Positions 1 through 6,026 are shown, counted from the stretch's first letter. The stretch: 8,731 nucleotides of DNA from Candidatus Hydrogenedentota bacterium (GCA_023384315.1 JAHDWY010000093.1:1-8731); one strand, 5' to 3'. A program made the numbers and translations. The notes: generated by a model not told the origin, from the sequence alone.

Positions 1-1
1 G

Positions 2-73
2 ACAAGTCCCTGTACCATCAAGATCGAGAAGGAGATGCGCGAGAAGACCGGCATGACCCAGGAACAGCGCTAA
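2..73 (+). CDS. 3' end of an unidentified gene (partial, 23 codons visible)
   Basis: An open frame enters from the left edge and ends at TAA (71-73). The visible C-terminus is 23 residues, charged and probably helical, with one Cys near its start (SPCTIKIEKEMREKTG) and the ending MTQEQR. It is too short to assign to a family. The next gene starts in the same frame only two codons after this stop. The two are therefore either a translationally coupled pair or one reading frame broken by a stop codon. The composition (Lys/Glu-rich, no rare-looking codons) supports real coding sequence, but only weakly at this length. Confidence 0.45.
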   Translation, partial: TSPCTIKIEKEMREKTGMTQEQR

Positions 74-79
74 GAAATC

Positions 80-688
80 GTGGGCATCATCGACCGCCTC
101 GCCGCTGAGGACAACAACGAGCGGGCCCTATCGATCAAACGACTCGTCGCCTTGCAGCAGGAAGTGGACGTGTTCAAGTTTCTCGTGAACACCATGAGCA
201 GTTATGGCGCCCGCACCAAGCCGGGCGTGCTCGAAGTGCTGATGGCCATCAACCGCGACGAAGCGATTCCCGTCGTCCGGTCCTGCGCCACCGATCAGGT
301 GCCGTCGAATCGGGCGGCCGCGCTGAAGATCATGGGCGAAGCCAAAGACGTGGCGTCCCTCGAGACGATCGCGCGCGGCATGGTCGATATCGACGAATCC
401 GTGCGCGTTGCCGCCGCCGCGGCGCTCGCGGCGACCGGAAGTAAGCGGGCTACCCCTTTGCTCATCGAAGGGTTGGACAATCTCGACAAGCGCATCGTCA
501 ATGCCTGTATGATGGCCCTGTCGAGCTTATGGAGCACGGAAGAAAGCCCCGTCAAGTTCGACGCGCCGGAGGGTTGGAAGTCGTTCTGGGCAGAGCGGGA
601 AACGAGCGTGGCAGAACCCATCCGGATAGCGCAGCTCGAACCCCTCTTTGTGCCCGAGCCCGGGCAGTACGTACTGGTTCATGAATAA
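80..688 (+). CDS. HEAT-repeat protein
   Basis: This is a 202-residue all-helical protein. From about residue 10 to 150 it shows tandem pairs of amphipathic helices typical of HEAT/PBS-lyase repeats: a pattern such as SNRAAALKIMGEAKD (about 76-90), then ESVRVAAAAALAATGS (106-121), then DKRIVNACMMALSSLW (136-151). The Arg or Asn after the loop and the Ala/Leu-rich second helix recur. Such solenoids act as protein-protein scaffolds; no catalytic motif is present. The tail has EGWKSFWAER (164-173), an aromatic segment often seen after short bacterial HEAT arrays, then a proline-containing end. There is no signal peptide or membrane segment, so it is probably cytoplasmic. The start used is GTG at 80, just after the upstream stop at 71-73, with only a poor Shine-Dalgarno (AGGA about 16 bases away). 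The next ATG (194) would remove the first repeat. Its partner is unknown. Confidence 0.8.
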   Translation: MGIIDRLAAEDNNERALSIKRLVALQQEVDVFKFLVNTMSSYGARTKPGVLEVLMAINRDEAIPVVRSCATDQVPSNRAAALKIMGEAKDVASLETIARGMVDIDESVRVAAAAALAATGSKRATPLLIEGLDNLDKRIVNACMMALSSLWSTEESPVKFDAPEGWKSFWAERETSVAEPIRIAQLEPLFVPEPGQYVLVHE

Positions 689-706
689 GCGCGCGGACCG
701 TGCTTA
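686..706 (+). repeat. Small hairpin over the HEAT gene stop codon
   Basis: TAAGCGCG (686-693) can pair with CGTGCTTA (699-706), including one G-T wobble, around a 5-base loop. The left arm contains the TAA stop of the HEAT-repeat gene. The 9-mer CGCGGACCG inside it (692-700) recurs at 770-778, within another small inverted repeat (CACGC 768-772 / GCGTG 778-782). There is no T-tract, so this hairpin is unlikely to terminate transcription alone. It may protect the 3' end or be chance. Confidence 0.35.
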
Positions 707-717
707 GGTTAAAGGAA

Positions 718-748
718 AGGGGATGCCGGACCGTGTCCGGCATCCCCT
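718..748. terminator. Bidirectional intrinsic terminator between HEAT gene and leuD
   Basis: A perfect inverted repeat has a 14-bp stem (718-731 with 735-748) and a 3-base loop (CGT, 732-734). It lies between two convergent genes, 30 bases after the + strand HEAT gene and 48 bases after leuD. On the minus strand the stem is followed by TTTCCTTT, a usable U-rich tail for leuD transcripts. On the + strand the tail is only TCTT, so termination in that direction is weaker or depends on the very stable stem. Position and symmetry make a shared terminator the best reading. Confidence 0.85.
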
Positions 749-795
749 CTTGAGCAGTTACATTGACCACGCGGACCGCGTGACCGACCCTACAC

Positions 796-1383
796 TTACC
801 CGCGCGTTTTCTCGAATGCGGTAATCTTGTCCTCGTGCCGCAGCGTCAAGCCAATTTGGTCCCACCCGTTCAACAGGCATTCCTTCTTGAAGGGGTCTAC
901 CTCAAACGCGATGGTCGACCCATCGGGCTTGGTGATCGTCTGGGCCGGCAAATCCACGGTCAGGGAGTACCCCTCCTGGTTGCGGACTTCCTGGAAAAGT
1001 TGTTCGATAACGTTCGCCGGCAGCACGATGGGCAGCATGCCGTTGTTGAAGCAATTGTTGAAGAAGATATCCGCGTACGAAGGCGCCAGGATGCAGCGGA
1101 ATCCGTAGTTCTCCAACGCCCACGGCGCATGCTCGCGCGACGATCCGCAGCCGAAATTATCCTTGGTCAGCAGGATGCTCGCCCCCAGGTACCGCGGCGC
1201 ATTCATCTCAAAGTCCGGGTCGGGTGAACCGTCCGGCTTGAACCGCCAGTCGAAGAACAGGAAATCCTCGTACCCCGTGCGCTCGATGCGTTTCAAAAAC
1301 TGCTTCGGGATAATCTGATCGGTATCCACGTTCAGCGCCTCCAACGGCGCGACGATCCCGGTCAATGTCGTAAAGGGCTTCAT
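796..1383 (-). CDS. leuD: 3-isopropylmalate dehydratase small subunit
   Basis: LeuD is the swivel-domain subunit of isopropylmalate isomerase. With LeuC it converts 2-isopropylmalate to 3-isopropylmalate in the cytoplasmic leucine pathway. The 195-residue length fits the bacterial LeuD class (about 200). Family motifs are visible in order: NVDTDQIIPKQFL (18-30), the substrate-binding loop GCGSSREHAPWAL (78-90), and SYADIFFNNCFNNG (102-115). The C-terminal half is complete, so the gene looks intact. The ATG at 1383 is preceded by a good Shine-Dalgarno GGGAGA (complement of 1390-1395), six bases upstream of the start. It lies 73 bases after leuC, on the same strand and presumably the same mRNA. 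A hairpin sits just upstream of the ribosome site. The transcript should end at the 718-748 hairpin. Identification is secure. Confidence 0.97.
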   Translation of the reverse strand: MKPFTTLTGIVAPLEALNVDTDQIIPKQFLKRIERTGYEDFLFFDWRFKPDGSPDPDFEMNAPRYLGASILLTKDNFGCGSSREHAPWALENYGFRCILAPSYADIFFNNCFNNGMLPIVLPANVIEQLFQEVRNQEGYSLTVDLPAQTITKPDGSTIAFEVDPFKKECLLNGWDQIGLTLRHEDKITAFEKTRG

Positions 1384-1402
1384 TGATTCTCTCCCACGTT
1401 AC

Positions 1403-1419
1403 GCAGCCGCAAAGGCTGC
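1403..1419 (-). repeat. Hairpin in the leuC-leuD gap
   Basis: GCAGCC (1403-1408) and GGCTGC (1414-1419) form a perfect 6-bp stem with a 5-base loop in the 73-base gap between leuC and leuD. On the transcribed strand it ends 7 bases before the leuD Shine-Dalgarno. No T-run follows, so it is not a terminator. It could stabilise the mRNA or tune leuD translation relative to leuC, but no function can be shown from sequence. Confidence 0.5.
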
Positions 1420-1456
1420 TTCTCCGTGCTCCGATGCGGCCATGTGCCGGCCGGGC

Positions 1457-2863
1457 CTAGTTGTATTTCCAGTCGCGAATGTCCACGAAATGGCCTTTGA
1501 TGGCCGCTGCCACGGCCATCGCGGGGCTGACGAGGTGTGTCCGTCCGCCTTTGCCCTGGCGGCCTTCAAAATTCCGGTTCGAGGTCGACGCGCAACGGTC
1601 GCCCGGTTGCAGGATATCCGCGTTCATGGCAAGACACATGGAGCATCCCGCCTCACGCCATTCGAATCCGGCTTCCTTAAAGACTTTGTCGAGTCCTTCG
1701 GCTTCGGCCTGCAATTTCACTTGCTGTGAACCGGGGACTACGAGGGCCTGCTCCACCGACGGGCTGACCTTGTAGCCCTTGACGACTTTCGCCGCCGCGC
1801 GGATATCTTCGATCCGCCCGTTGGTGCAGGAGCCGAAAAACATCTTGTTGATGGTGATCTTCTGGATCGGCACGCCTTCGGCCAGGTCCATGTACTTCAG
1901 CGCCTTCTCCGCCGCGTGACGCGTGTTGCCATCGCCGATCTCCGCGAGCACCGGTGTCGTACGGGTGACGCCCGTCACCATGCCGGGCGACGTGCCCCAG
2001 GTGACTTGCGGCTCAATTTCCGAGGCGTCCAACTCGACGACGCGGTCGTAGGCGCAACCCGCGTCGGAAGCCCAGGTGGCCCACTGCTTGGCCAGCGCGT
2101 CATGGCTCTTGCCGTTCAGGTATTCGCGACCCTTGAGATACTCGAAGGTCTTCTCGTCGGGCGAGATCAACCCCGCCCGCGCGCCCGCTTCGATGGACAT
2201 GTTGCAGACCGTCATGCGGCCTTCCATGCTCAGCGATCGTATCGCGTCGCCCGTATATTCGATGACGTATCCCGTGCCGCCGGCCGTGCCGATCTTGCCG
2301 ATAATGGCGAGGATGATATCCTTCGCGGTGATCCCGTGCGGCAGCGCGCCGTTTACACGGATCTCCATCGTCTTCGACTTCTTCTGCAACAGCGTCTGCG
2401 TCGCCAGCACGTGCTCCACTTCGCTCGTGCCGATGCCGAAGGCCAGCGCCCCGAAGGCGCCGTGGGTCGACGTGTGCGAATCGCCACAAACAATCGTCTG
2501 TCCCGGTTGGGTCAAGCCCAGCTCCGGCCCAATGACGTGGACAATGCCGTTGCGGCGGTCGCGCATATCGAAACAGGCCACGCCCGCCTCCGCGCAGTTC
2601 GCCTTCAACGTCTCCACCTGCTGCGCCGACATGGGGTCTTCGATGGGCTTGGAACGATCCGTCGTCGGGATGTTGTGATCCATCGTTGCAAACGTGAGGT
2701 CCGGACGGCGCACCTTGCGGCCTGCAAGCCGGAGGCCCTCGAAGGCCTGCGGTGACGTCACTTCGTGAACGTAGTGACGGTCGATGTACAGAATGCTGTC
2801 CTGGCCCGGTTCCTCGTGAACGACGTGGGCCTCCCAGATCTTTTCGTAAATGTTCTTCGCCAT
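1457..2863 (-). CDS. leuC: 3-isopropylmalate dehydratase large subunit
   Basis: LeuC is the [4Fe-4S] catalytic subunit that pairs with LeuD to isomerise 2-isopropylmalate in leucine synthesis. The 468-residue length is nearly the same as E. coli LeuC (466). All three cluster cysteines are present: Cys346 in GSCTNGR, and Cys407 and Cys410 in GCSMC. Other landmarks are TMDHNIPT (60-67), CGDSHTSTHGAFGALAFGIG (126-145), ITAKDIILAIIGKIG (178-192), GGTGYVIEYTG (195-205) and TSNRNFEGRQG (427-437). The sequence supports the LeuC assignment rather than homoaconitase, and leuD follows directly. The start is ATG at 2863, which opens in the typical LeuC way (AKNIYEKIWEAH). It lies 21 bases after the stop of the repeat-rich lipoprotein gene. 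An AAAGGA element sits about 14 bases upstream of the ATG, which is rather far, so translation may be partly coupled to that gene. No defect is visible. Confidence 0.97.
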   Translation of the reverse strand: MAKNIYEKIWEAHVVHEEPGQDSILYIDRHYVHEVTSPQAFEGLRLAGRKVRRPDLTFATMDHNIPTTDRSKPIEDPMSAQQVETLKANCAEAGVACFDMRDRRNGIVHVIGPELGLTQPGQTIVCGDSHTSTHGAFGALAFGIGTSEVEHVLATQTLLQKKSKTMEIRVNGALPHGITAKDIILAIIGKIGTAGGTGYVIEYTGDAIRSLSMEGRMTVCNMSIEAGARAGLISPDEKTFEYLKGREYLNGKSHDALAKQWATWASDAGCAYDRVVELDASEIEPQVTWGTSPGMVTGVTRTTPVLAEIGDGNTRHAAEKALKYMDLAEGVPIQKITINKMFFGSCTNGRIEDIRAAAKVVKGYKVSPSVEQALVVPGSQQVKLQAEAEGLDKVFKEAGFEWREAGCSMCLAMNADILQPGDRCASTSNRNFEGRQGKGGRTHLVSPAMAVAAAIKGHFVDIRDWKYN

Positions 2864-2884
2864 GGTATGAACTACCGTCCTTTG

Positions 2885-4354
2885 CTATTCGATCGCGTAT
2901 ACGCCCTCAACAGAACCATTGCTGTCGACGACGACGAGTTTGTGTCCTTGTCCCATCGGGACGCTCTGGCCATCGATTACGATGACGCCCGTCGCGATGG
3001 TGAATTGAATCGTTCCAAACGTGCAGGCCGTCACGCCCTTGGCGTAGTCGAACGTAAACGCTTCGTTGCCAATCCCCGCGGTTCCGCTGGCCTGCGCACG
3101 ATCCTCGGACGAAATGATGACACGACCGCCGCGCGTGCCGCCGGGAAACGTCATGTCGCGGACCGCGATGCGCACATCGCCAAGGTCCGTGATGCCGTAT
3201 CCATGTTTCGAATAGGTGACCCGGCTGGCAACGGCCTGTGGTTTTCCGCTCGCCGAAGTAGAGTCGTAACTTACTTCGGTCTCAAAATCGAGTCGGGCAA
3301 GCTTCTGGAATTCTCCACTCATGGCGGACGCCGGCTGCACGTCGCCCGCACTATCGCCTCCAGCCATCGCCACCGGGGGTTCCGGCGTGCTCACGGGCAT
3401 TTCATCTTCCACCGTGCCGGCCACAGCCTCTTCGGTCTCTCCGTTTCCGACAAGGCCAAAGGTCAACTTGCTCATCAGCGAACGCTTCGGCGCATCCGCG
3501 GACTCGGATTCCTTCGCCGCGTCCTCCTGCGCTTTCGCCGCCTGCTTCTCTACTTTTCGAGCCTGTTTCTCCGCCTTTTCCTGTTCCTTCGCGGCTTGCT
3601 TGGCCTCTTTCTTCGCGGCCTTCTCTTCCGAATCGCCGCCAACAAGCCCGAAAGTCGCCTTGCTCATGAAACCGCGCTCGGGCGCAGCTTCGGTTTCGGC
3701 TGCCGGCTCGGCCTTGGCCATCTGCTCCTCGTCCTTGCGGGCCTGTTTCTCCGCCTGTTTCTGTTCCTTCGCGGCTTGCTTCTCCGCTTTCTTTTCAGCC
3801 TCGGCCTGCCGTTTGGCTTCCTTCTTGGCGGCCTTATCGTCCGCATCGCCACCGACCAATCCGAAGGTCGCCTTGTTCACGAATCCGCGCTTCGGCTCTT
3901 CCGCGGACGTGGAAGGCTCGGCCTGAGACTTCGCCATGCGCTTTTCGTCTTCGCGGGCCTGCTTCTCGGCTTTCTTCTGTTCCTTGGCGGCGCGCTTTTC
4001 GGCCTTCTTCTGCTCTTCGGCCTGCCGTTTGGCTTCCTTCTTCGCGGCCTTCTCTTCCGAATCACCGCCGACCATGCCGAACGTCGCTTTGCTCATGAAT
4101 CCCCGACCGGATTCCTCTTCTTTCTTGGCCTGTTTCTCCGCTTTTTTCTGCTCTTTGGCCGCCTGCTTTTCCGCCTTTTCCTGCTCTTTATCCGCGTGCT
4201 TCTGCTCGGCGGAGGCTTCATCCTCCGAGCCGACCAGCCCGAACGTGGCCTTGTTCATGACGTTCTTTGTCGAGGCGCAGCCCGGCCCCGATACGGTCAA
4301 CCCGACGACGATCGGCACGAGAAGTATCCGGGTCCAGAAACCTGTGGATCGCAT
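2885..4354 (-). CDS. Repeat-rich putative lipoprotein with five KATFGLVG motifs
   Basis: I do not recognise this 489-residue protein. Residues 1-25 form a signal peptide with a basic start (MRSTGFWTR) and a hydrophobic core (LLVPIVVGLTVSG). It is followed by Cys26 in GPGCAS, a lipobox-like but non-canonical site (Gly rather than Leu at -3). Five copies of a [MV][NS]K[AL]TFG[LM]VG motif follow at residues 33-42, 87-96, 159-168, 230-239 and 294-303. The linkers between them are rich in Lys, Glu, Ala and Gln and predict long charged helices resembling TolA domain II. Residues 304-340 are a Pro/Glu/Gly-rich disordered stretch. Residues 341-489 look like a beta-rich globular domain (about LARLDFETEVSY to GVYAIE) of unknown family. 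It is likely anchored in the envelope with the helical part spanning periplasm. The ATG at 4354 has a strong AAGGAG nine bases upstream. It sits 45 bases after the GGDEF-RHH gene and 21 before leuC. Confidence 0.85.
   Translation of the reverse strand: MRSTGFWTRILLVPIVVGLTVSGPGCASTKNVMNKATFGLVGSEDEASAEQKHADKEQEKAEKQAAKEQKKAEKQAKKEEESGRGFMSKATFGMVGGDSEEKAAKKEAKRQAEEQKKAEKRAAKEQKKAEKQAREDEKRMAKSQAEPSTSAEEPKRGFVNKATFGLVGGDADDKAAKKEAKRQAEAEKKAEKQAAKEQKQAEKQARKDEEQMAKAEPAAETEAAPERGFMSKATFGLVGGDSEEKAAKKEAKQAAKEQEKAEKQARKVEKQAAKAQEDAAKESESADAPKRSLMSKLTFGLVGNGETEEAVAGTVEDEMPVSTPEPPVAMAGGDSAGDVQPASAMSGEFQKLARLDFETEVSYDSTSASGKPQAVASRVTYSKHGYGITDLGDVRIAVRDMTFPGGTRGGRVIISSEDRAQASGTAGIGNEAFTFDYAKGVTACTFGTIQFTIATGVIVIDGQSVPMGQGHKLVVVDSNGSVEGVYAIE
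3446..4258 (-). repeat. Five-copy internal repeat within the lipoprotein gene
   Basis: The codons for the KATFGLVG-type motif lie at 4229-4258, 4067-4096, 3851-3880, 3638-3667 and 3446-3475. The spacing is 162, 216, 213 and 192 bases, all whole codons. The flanks are also repeated: the motif is followed by GGDSEEKAAKKEAK-type sequence and a charged helix, and preceded by a basic-Gly-Phe (RGF) or similar. At DNA level some segments are identical over about 26 bases, for example 3801-3826 with 4017-4042 and 3609-3634 with 4038-4063. This points to duplication of whole units followed by divergence, and copy number could vary between strains by recombination. Confidence 0.85.
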
Positions 4355-4399
4355 GAGGACGAACTCCTTACGGTAAAATGCCTACAGAATGAATCGAAA

Positions 4400-5047
4400 C
4401 TACGAGTTGTATTTGCGCAGTACGTCGGTGAGGGCTTCCCGCAACAATACTGCTTCACCGATGCCTTCCCGTTTCGCGAGGCGTGCGAGACCCGCCAACT
4501 GTCCTTGTGTGTAGTGGCTCGTCTTGGTCTGCATCTTCTCTTCCCTGGCCAGGCAGACCTTGTTCCGTCCCGAGACTTTGGCTCGATACAGCGCCTCGTT
4601 CACTTTTCGCACCAGCTCCGGCGCTTTCGAATCGTCGTCTGGAAAGGAAGCCACACCCGCGCTTAACGTAAGCTCCAATTCTACCTCGTGCCCGCCGGAT
4701 CTGACAATGTGTTTGCGGTTGAAGGCGCGCCGTGCGTCCTCCGCCAGTAGAAACGCGTCTTCCTTTTCCACCCCGGGCATGACCGCCATGTGGGCGTCTC
4801 CGCCGTAACGCAGAACCTGCCCCCGGCCGTCAATACACTTCACCAATGACGCCGCAAACGCATCGATCACCGCATCGCCCACAGGACGTCCATGATCGTG
4901 ATTGGTCCTGCCGAACCAATCAATATCGAAGAGAATCAGCGATAGCACGGAATTCCGTTCCACCGCCCGATCCAGGAGCTGTTGAAACTCCTGGGAAAAG
5001 CACTCGAAGAACGTTCGGTTTTCACTGGCGTTTGCTTGGGTTTTCAT
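4400..5047 (-). CDS. Degenerate GGDEF protein with C-terminal ribbon-helix-helix segment
   Basis: The 215-residue protein begins directly in the first helix of a GGDEF domain (NRTFFECFSQEF, 10-21), so the usual DxLTGLxN opening is absent. FDIDWF (40-45) retains the metal-binding Asp pair. The next positions deviate from FKxxND..GHxxGD: Lys is Gly46, the Asp of ND is His50, and the His of GH is Arg54. The signature is GGDAH (82-86) instead of GG[DE]EF, and no RxxD inhibitory site is seen ahead of it. LSAGVASFP (128-136) and EALYRAKVSGRNKV (151-164) are normal. Diguanylate cyclase activity is therefore doubtful; it may bind nucleotide without catalysis. Residues about 172-213 (QTKTSHYT, then two helices QLAGLARLAKREG and AVLLREALTDVLRKY) resemble a CopG/Arc ribbon-helix-helix DNA-binding domain. 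ATG 5047 is the only conventional start before an in-frame stop at 5111-5113, and its ribosome site is weak. It is the first gene of the putative leu operon. Confidence 0.85.
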   Translation of the reverse strand: MKTQANASENRTFFECFSQEFQQLLDRAVERNSVLSLILFDIDWFGRTNHDHGRPVGDAVIDAFAASLVKCIDGRGQVLRYGGDAHMAVMPGVEKEDAFLLAEDARRAFNRKHIVRSGGHEVELELTLSAGVASFPDDDSKAPELVRKVNEALYRAKVSGRNKVCLAREEKMQTKTSHYTQGQLAGLARLAKREGIGEAVLLREALTDVLRKYNS

Positions 5048-5081
5048 GGGGCTTACTGCTATCGGTTCGAGGGAACTTTCG

Positions 5082-5113
5082 TAAACTAATGCTGTTCTTA
5101 TACCATTAGTTTA
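5082..5113. promoter_or_regulatory. Inverted-repeat operator candidate surrounding the -10 box
   Basis: TAAACTAATG (5082-5091) and CATTAGTTTA (5104-5113) form a perfect 10-bp inverted repeat with a 12-base spacer. The -10 hexamer (5097-5102) lies inside the spacer, so a protein bound here would block RNA polymerase. Arm centres are 22 bp apart, about two helical turns, which suits a dimer or pair of dimers on one DNA face. The adjacent gene encodes a putative RHH DNA-binding protein, making autorepression the obvious hypothesis. A third CTAATG core is at 5174-5179. An RNA hairpin is less likely because the start site falls within the left arm. Confidence 0.65.
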
Positions 5114-5125
5114 TACATATGTCAA
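5097..5125 (-). promoter_or_regulatory. Strong sigma70-type promoter for the GGDEF-RHH / leuCD operon
   Basis: On the minus strand, TTGACA (complement of 5120-5125) is followed after exactly 17 bases by TATAAG (complement of 5097-5102), with TGG immediately before it, giving an extended -10 (TGn). This is a perfect -35, ideal spacing and a five-of-six -10. Transcription should begin near 5090, leaving a leader of about 43 bases before the ATG at 5047. The region 5081-5140 is only about 27% GC, against a GC-rich background. It is the best promoter in the window. Confidence 0.85.
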
Positions 5126-5165
5126 CATACATATAATTGCGTGGTGTCCGCGTGAATTGAATTCG

Positions 5166-5186
5166 TTGACTTTCTAATGTAGTCAA
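5166..5186. repeat. TTGACT inverted repeat containing a third CTAATG core
   Basis: TTGACT (5166-5171) and AGTCAA (5181-5186) are perfect inverted arms around TTCTAATGT. The spacer contains CTAATG (5174-5179), the same hexamer as in the operator candidate at 5086-5091 and, inverted, 5104-5109. It lies about 40 bases upstream of the -35 box. It might be an accessory binding site. No convincing -10 goes with either TTGACT, so it is not called a promoter. Confidence 0.3.
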
Positions 5187-5228
5187 GAAACTTGAGCTCG
5201 GCAGGTCCTGCAACCGGCCCTTCGCTCA

Positions 5229-6026
5229 TCAGGAAGGCTTGTCAAGCGAGCTGTTTGCGGGGGGAAGTAAAGAAGGGTGAGGTCCGTGTTTTAAGAAGAC
5301 TCCCGCGTGGACCAGTGCTGCCGACCAGACGATCGCAATGTGAACGACCGTCACTCGTTCCAGCACAAACCGGGCGTCGGGAACACTGATGGCGATAATT
5401 CCGGAGATGCCCGCAACCGCGAGCCCTACCGGCAGGAGTAGCGGAGGGATACGCCAGAAGTAAGCCGTGTATCCGGCGCACAGCATGAGGCACGCGGCCG
5501 AAATCGATCCCCATTTGATGCGCGTCCAGTATTGAAGCTGCGTCATCGTCGCTACCGAGATTTCGGCCGGAGTTTCCACGTGGGTGAGTTCGTGTAGCGT
5601 CATGTTCTCGACGATATCCCCGATTAACATGGCGACCGAGAGAATGAGGCCGAGAATCAGAAACGCCTTGAGCTTCACGAGCCCCGTGAATCGGTACGTG
5701 TTGAGGTGGGAGACGAAAACGATGAGGCAGGCATTAAACGCGCTGTAACACACCATAAACGCGAAATCGTATACGTTGATGGTATCGAGATTCTGACGCA
5801 ACGCTTCGCCCTTTTCGGAATCGAAGGGCCCGAGAACCTTGAAGACCTCATCCGGTGAGCCGGCAAGTTCAAGCCATAGCATGGCCGATTTGAAGCCTAC
5901 CGAGTTGGGGTACTGATACGGGGAGATGTCGCCGCCAGTCATGACTTGCATCACGATGACCGACAGTATCGTAGCTGACCCGGAGATCACGACCAACTTT
6001 GCTGCTGCGCGTCCGATGCTCTTCAT
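5229..6026 (-). CDS. Six-helix integral membrane protein of unknown function
   Basis: This 265-residue protein has six predicted membrane helices at roughly 9-28, 87-107, 118-138, 172-190, 194-214 and 224-244. Between helices 1 and 2 is a loop of about 55 residues, probably extracytoplasmic. Polar residues recur in or next to the helices: Asp87 and Tyr94 in YDFAFMVCYSAF, Asp137, Glu140 and Asn141 in GDIVEN, and Lys171-Trp172 in IKWGS. From memory, a D..F...Y / D..EN / KW pattern occurs in a family of uncharacterised bacterial membrane proteins, but no function is established and this link needs a profile search. There is no lipobox or enzymatic motif of a known class. The ATG at 6026 has a good Shine-Dalgarno GAGGGG (complement of 6034-6039), seven bases away. 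It follows the aconitase terminator by about 60 bases, so it may have its own promoter. No good terminator was found downstream. Confidence 0.8.
   Translation of the reverse strand: MKSIGRAAAKLVVISGSATILSVIVMQVMTGGDISPYQYPNSVGFKSAMLWLELAGSPDEVFKVLGPFDSEKGEALRQNLDTINVYDFAFMVCYSAFNACLIVFVSHLNTYRFTGLVKLKAFLILGLILSVAMLIGDIVENMTLHELTHVETPAEISVATMTQLQYWTRIKWGSISAACLMLCAGYTAYFWRIPPLLLPVGLAVAGISGIIAISVPDARFVLERVTVVHIAIVWSAALVHAGVFLKHGPHPSLLPPANSSLDKPS

Noticed and set aside
1916..2755. Long + strand open frames antisense to leuC
   Set aside because: The leuC identification is certain. These are GC-rich shadow frames with Arg/Ala-heavy translations and no motif.
3446..4258. CRISPR-like regular repeats
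   Set aside because: Spacing is uneven (162-216 bases), all repeats are in phase with one protein, and the spacers are also repetitive coding sequence.
2765..4666. A 633-codon + strand open frame rich in Leu, Phe and Arg, antisense to the lipoprotein and GGDEF genes
   Set aside because: It is the complement of Lys/Glu/Ala codons, which read as Leu/Phe/Arg/Gly in the opposite frame. The minus-strand frames have ribosome sites and recognisable domains; this one has none, and it runs across gene boundaries.
4400..5047. Annotation as an active diguanylate cyclase
   Set aside because: The signature GGDAH and the changes at residues 46, 50 and 54 remove residues usually needed for GTP binding and catalysis, so an enzymatic claim is not supported.
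5048..5096. A leucine attenuator or leader peptide upstream of the operon
   Set aside because: The predicted leader is only about 43 bases, with no short frame rich in leucine codons and no terminator hairpin.
5203..5213. GCAGGACCTGC palindrome as a terminator for the membrane-protein gene
   Set aside because: There is no loop to allow a stable hairpin and only a weak T-run some distance away.
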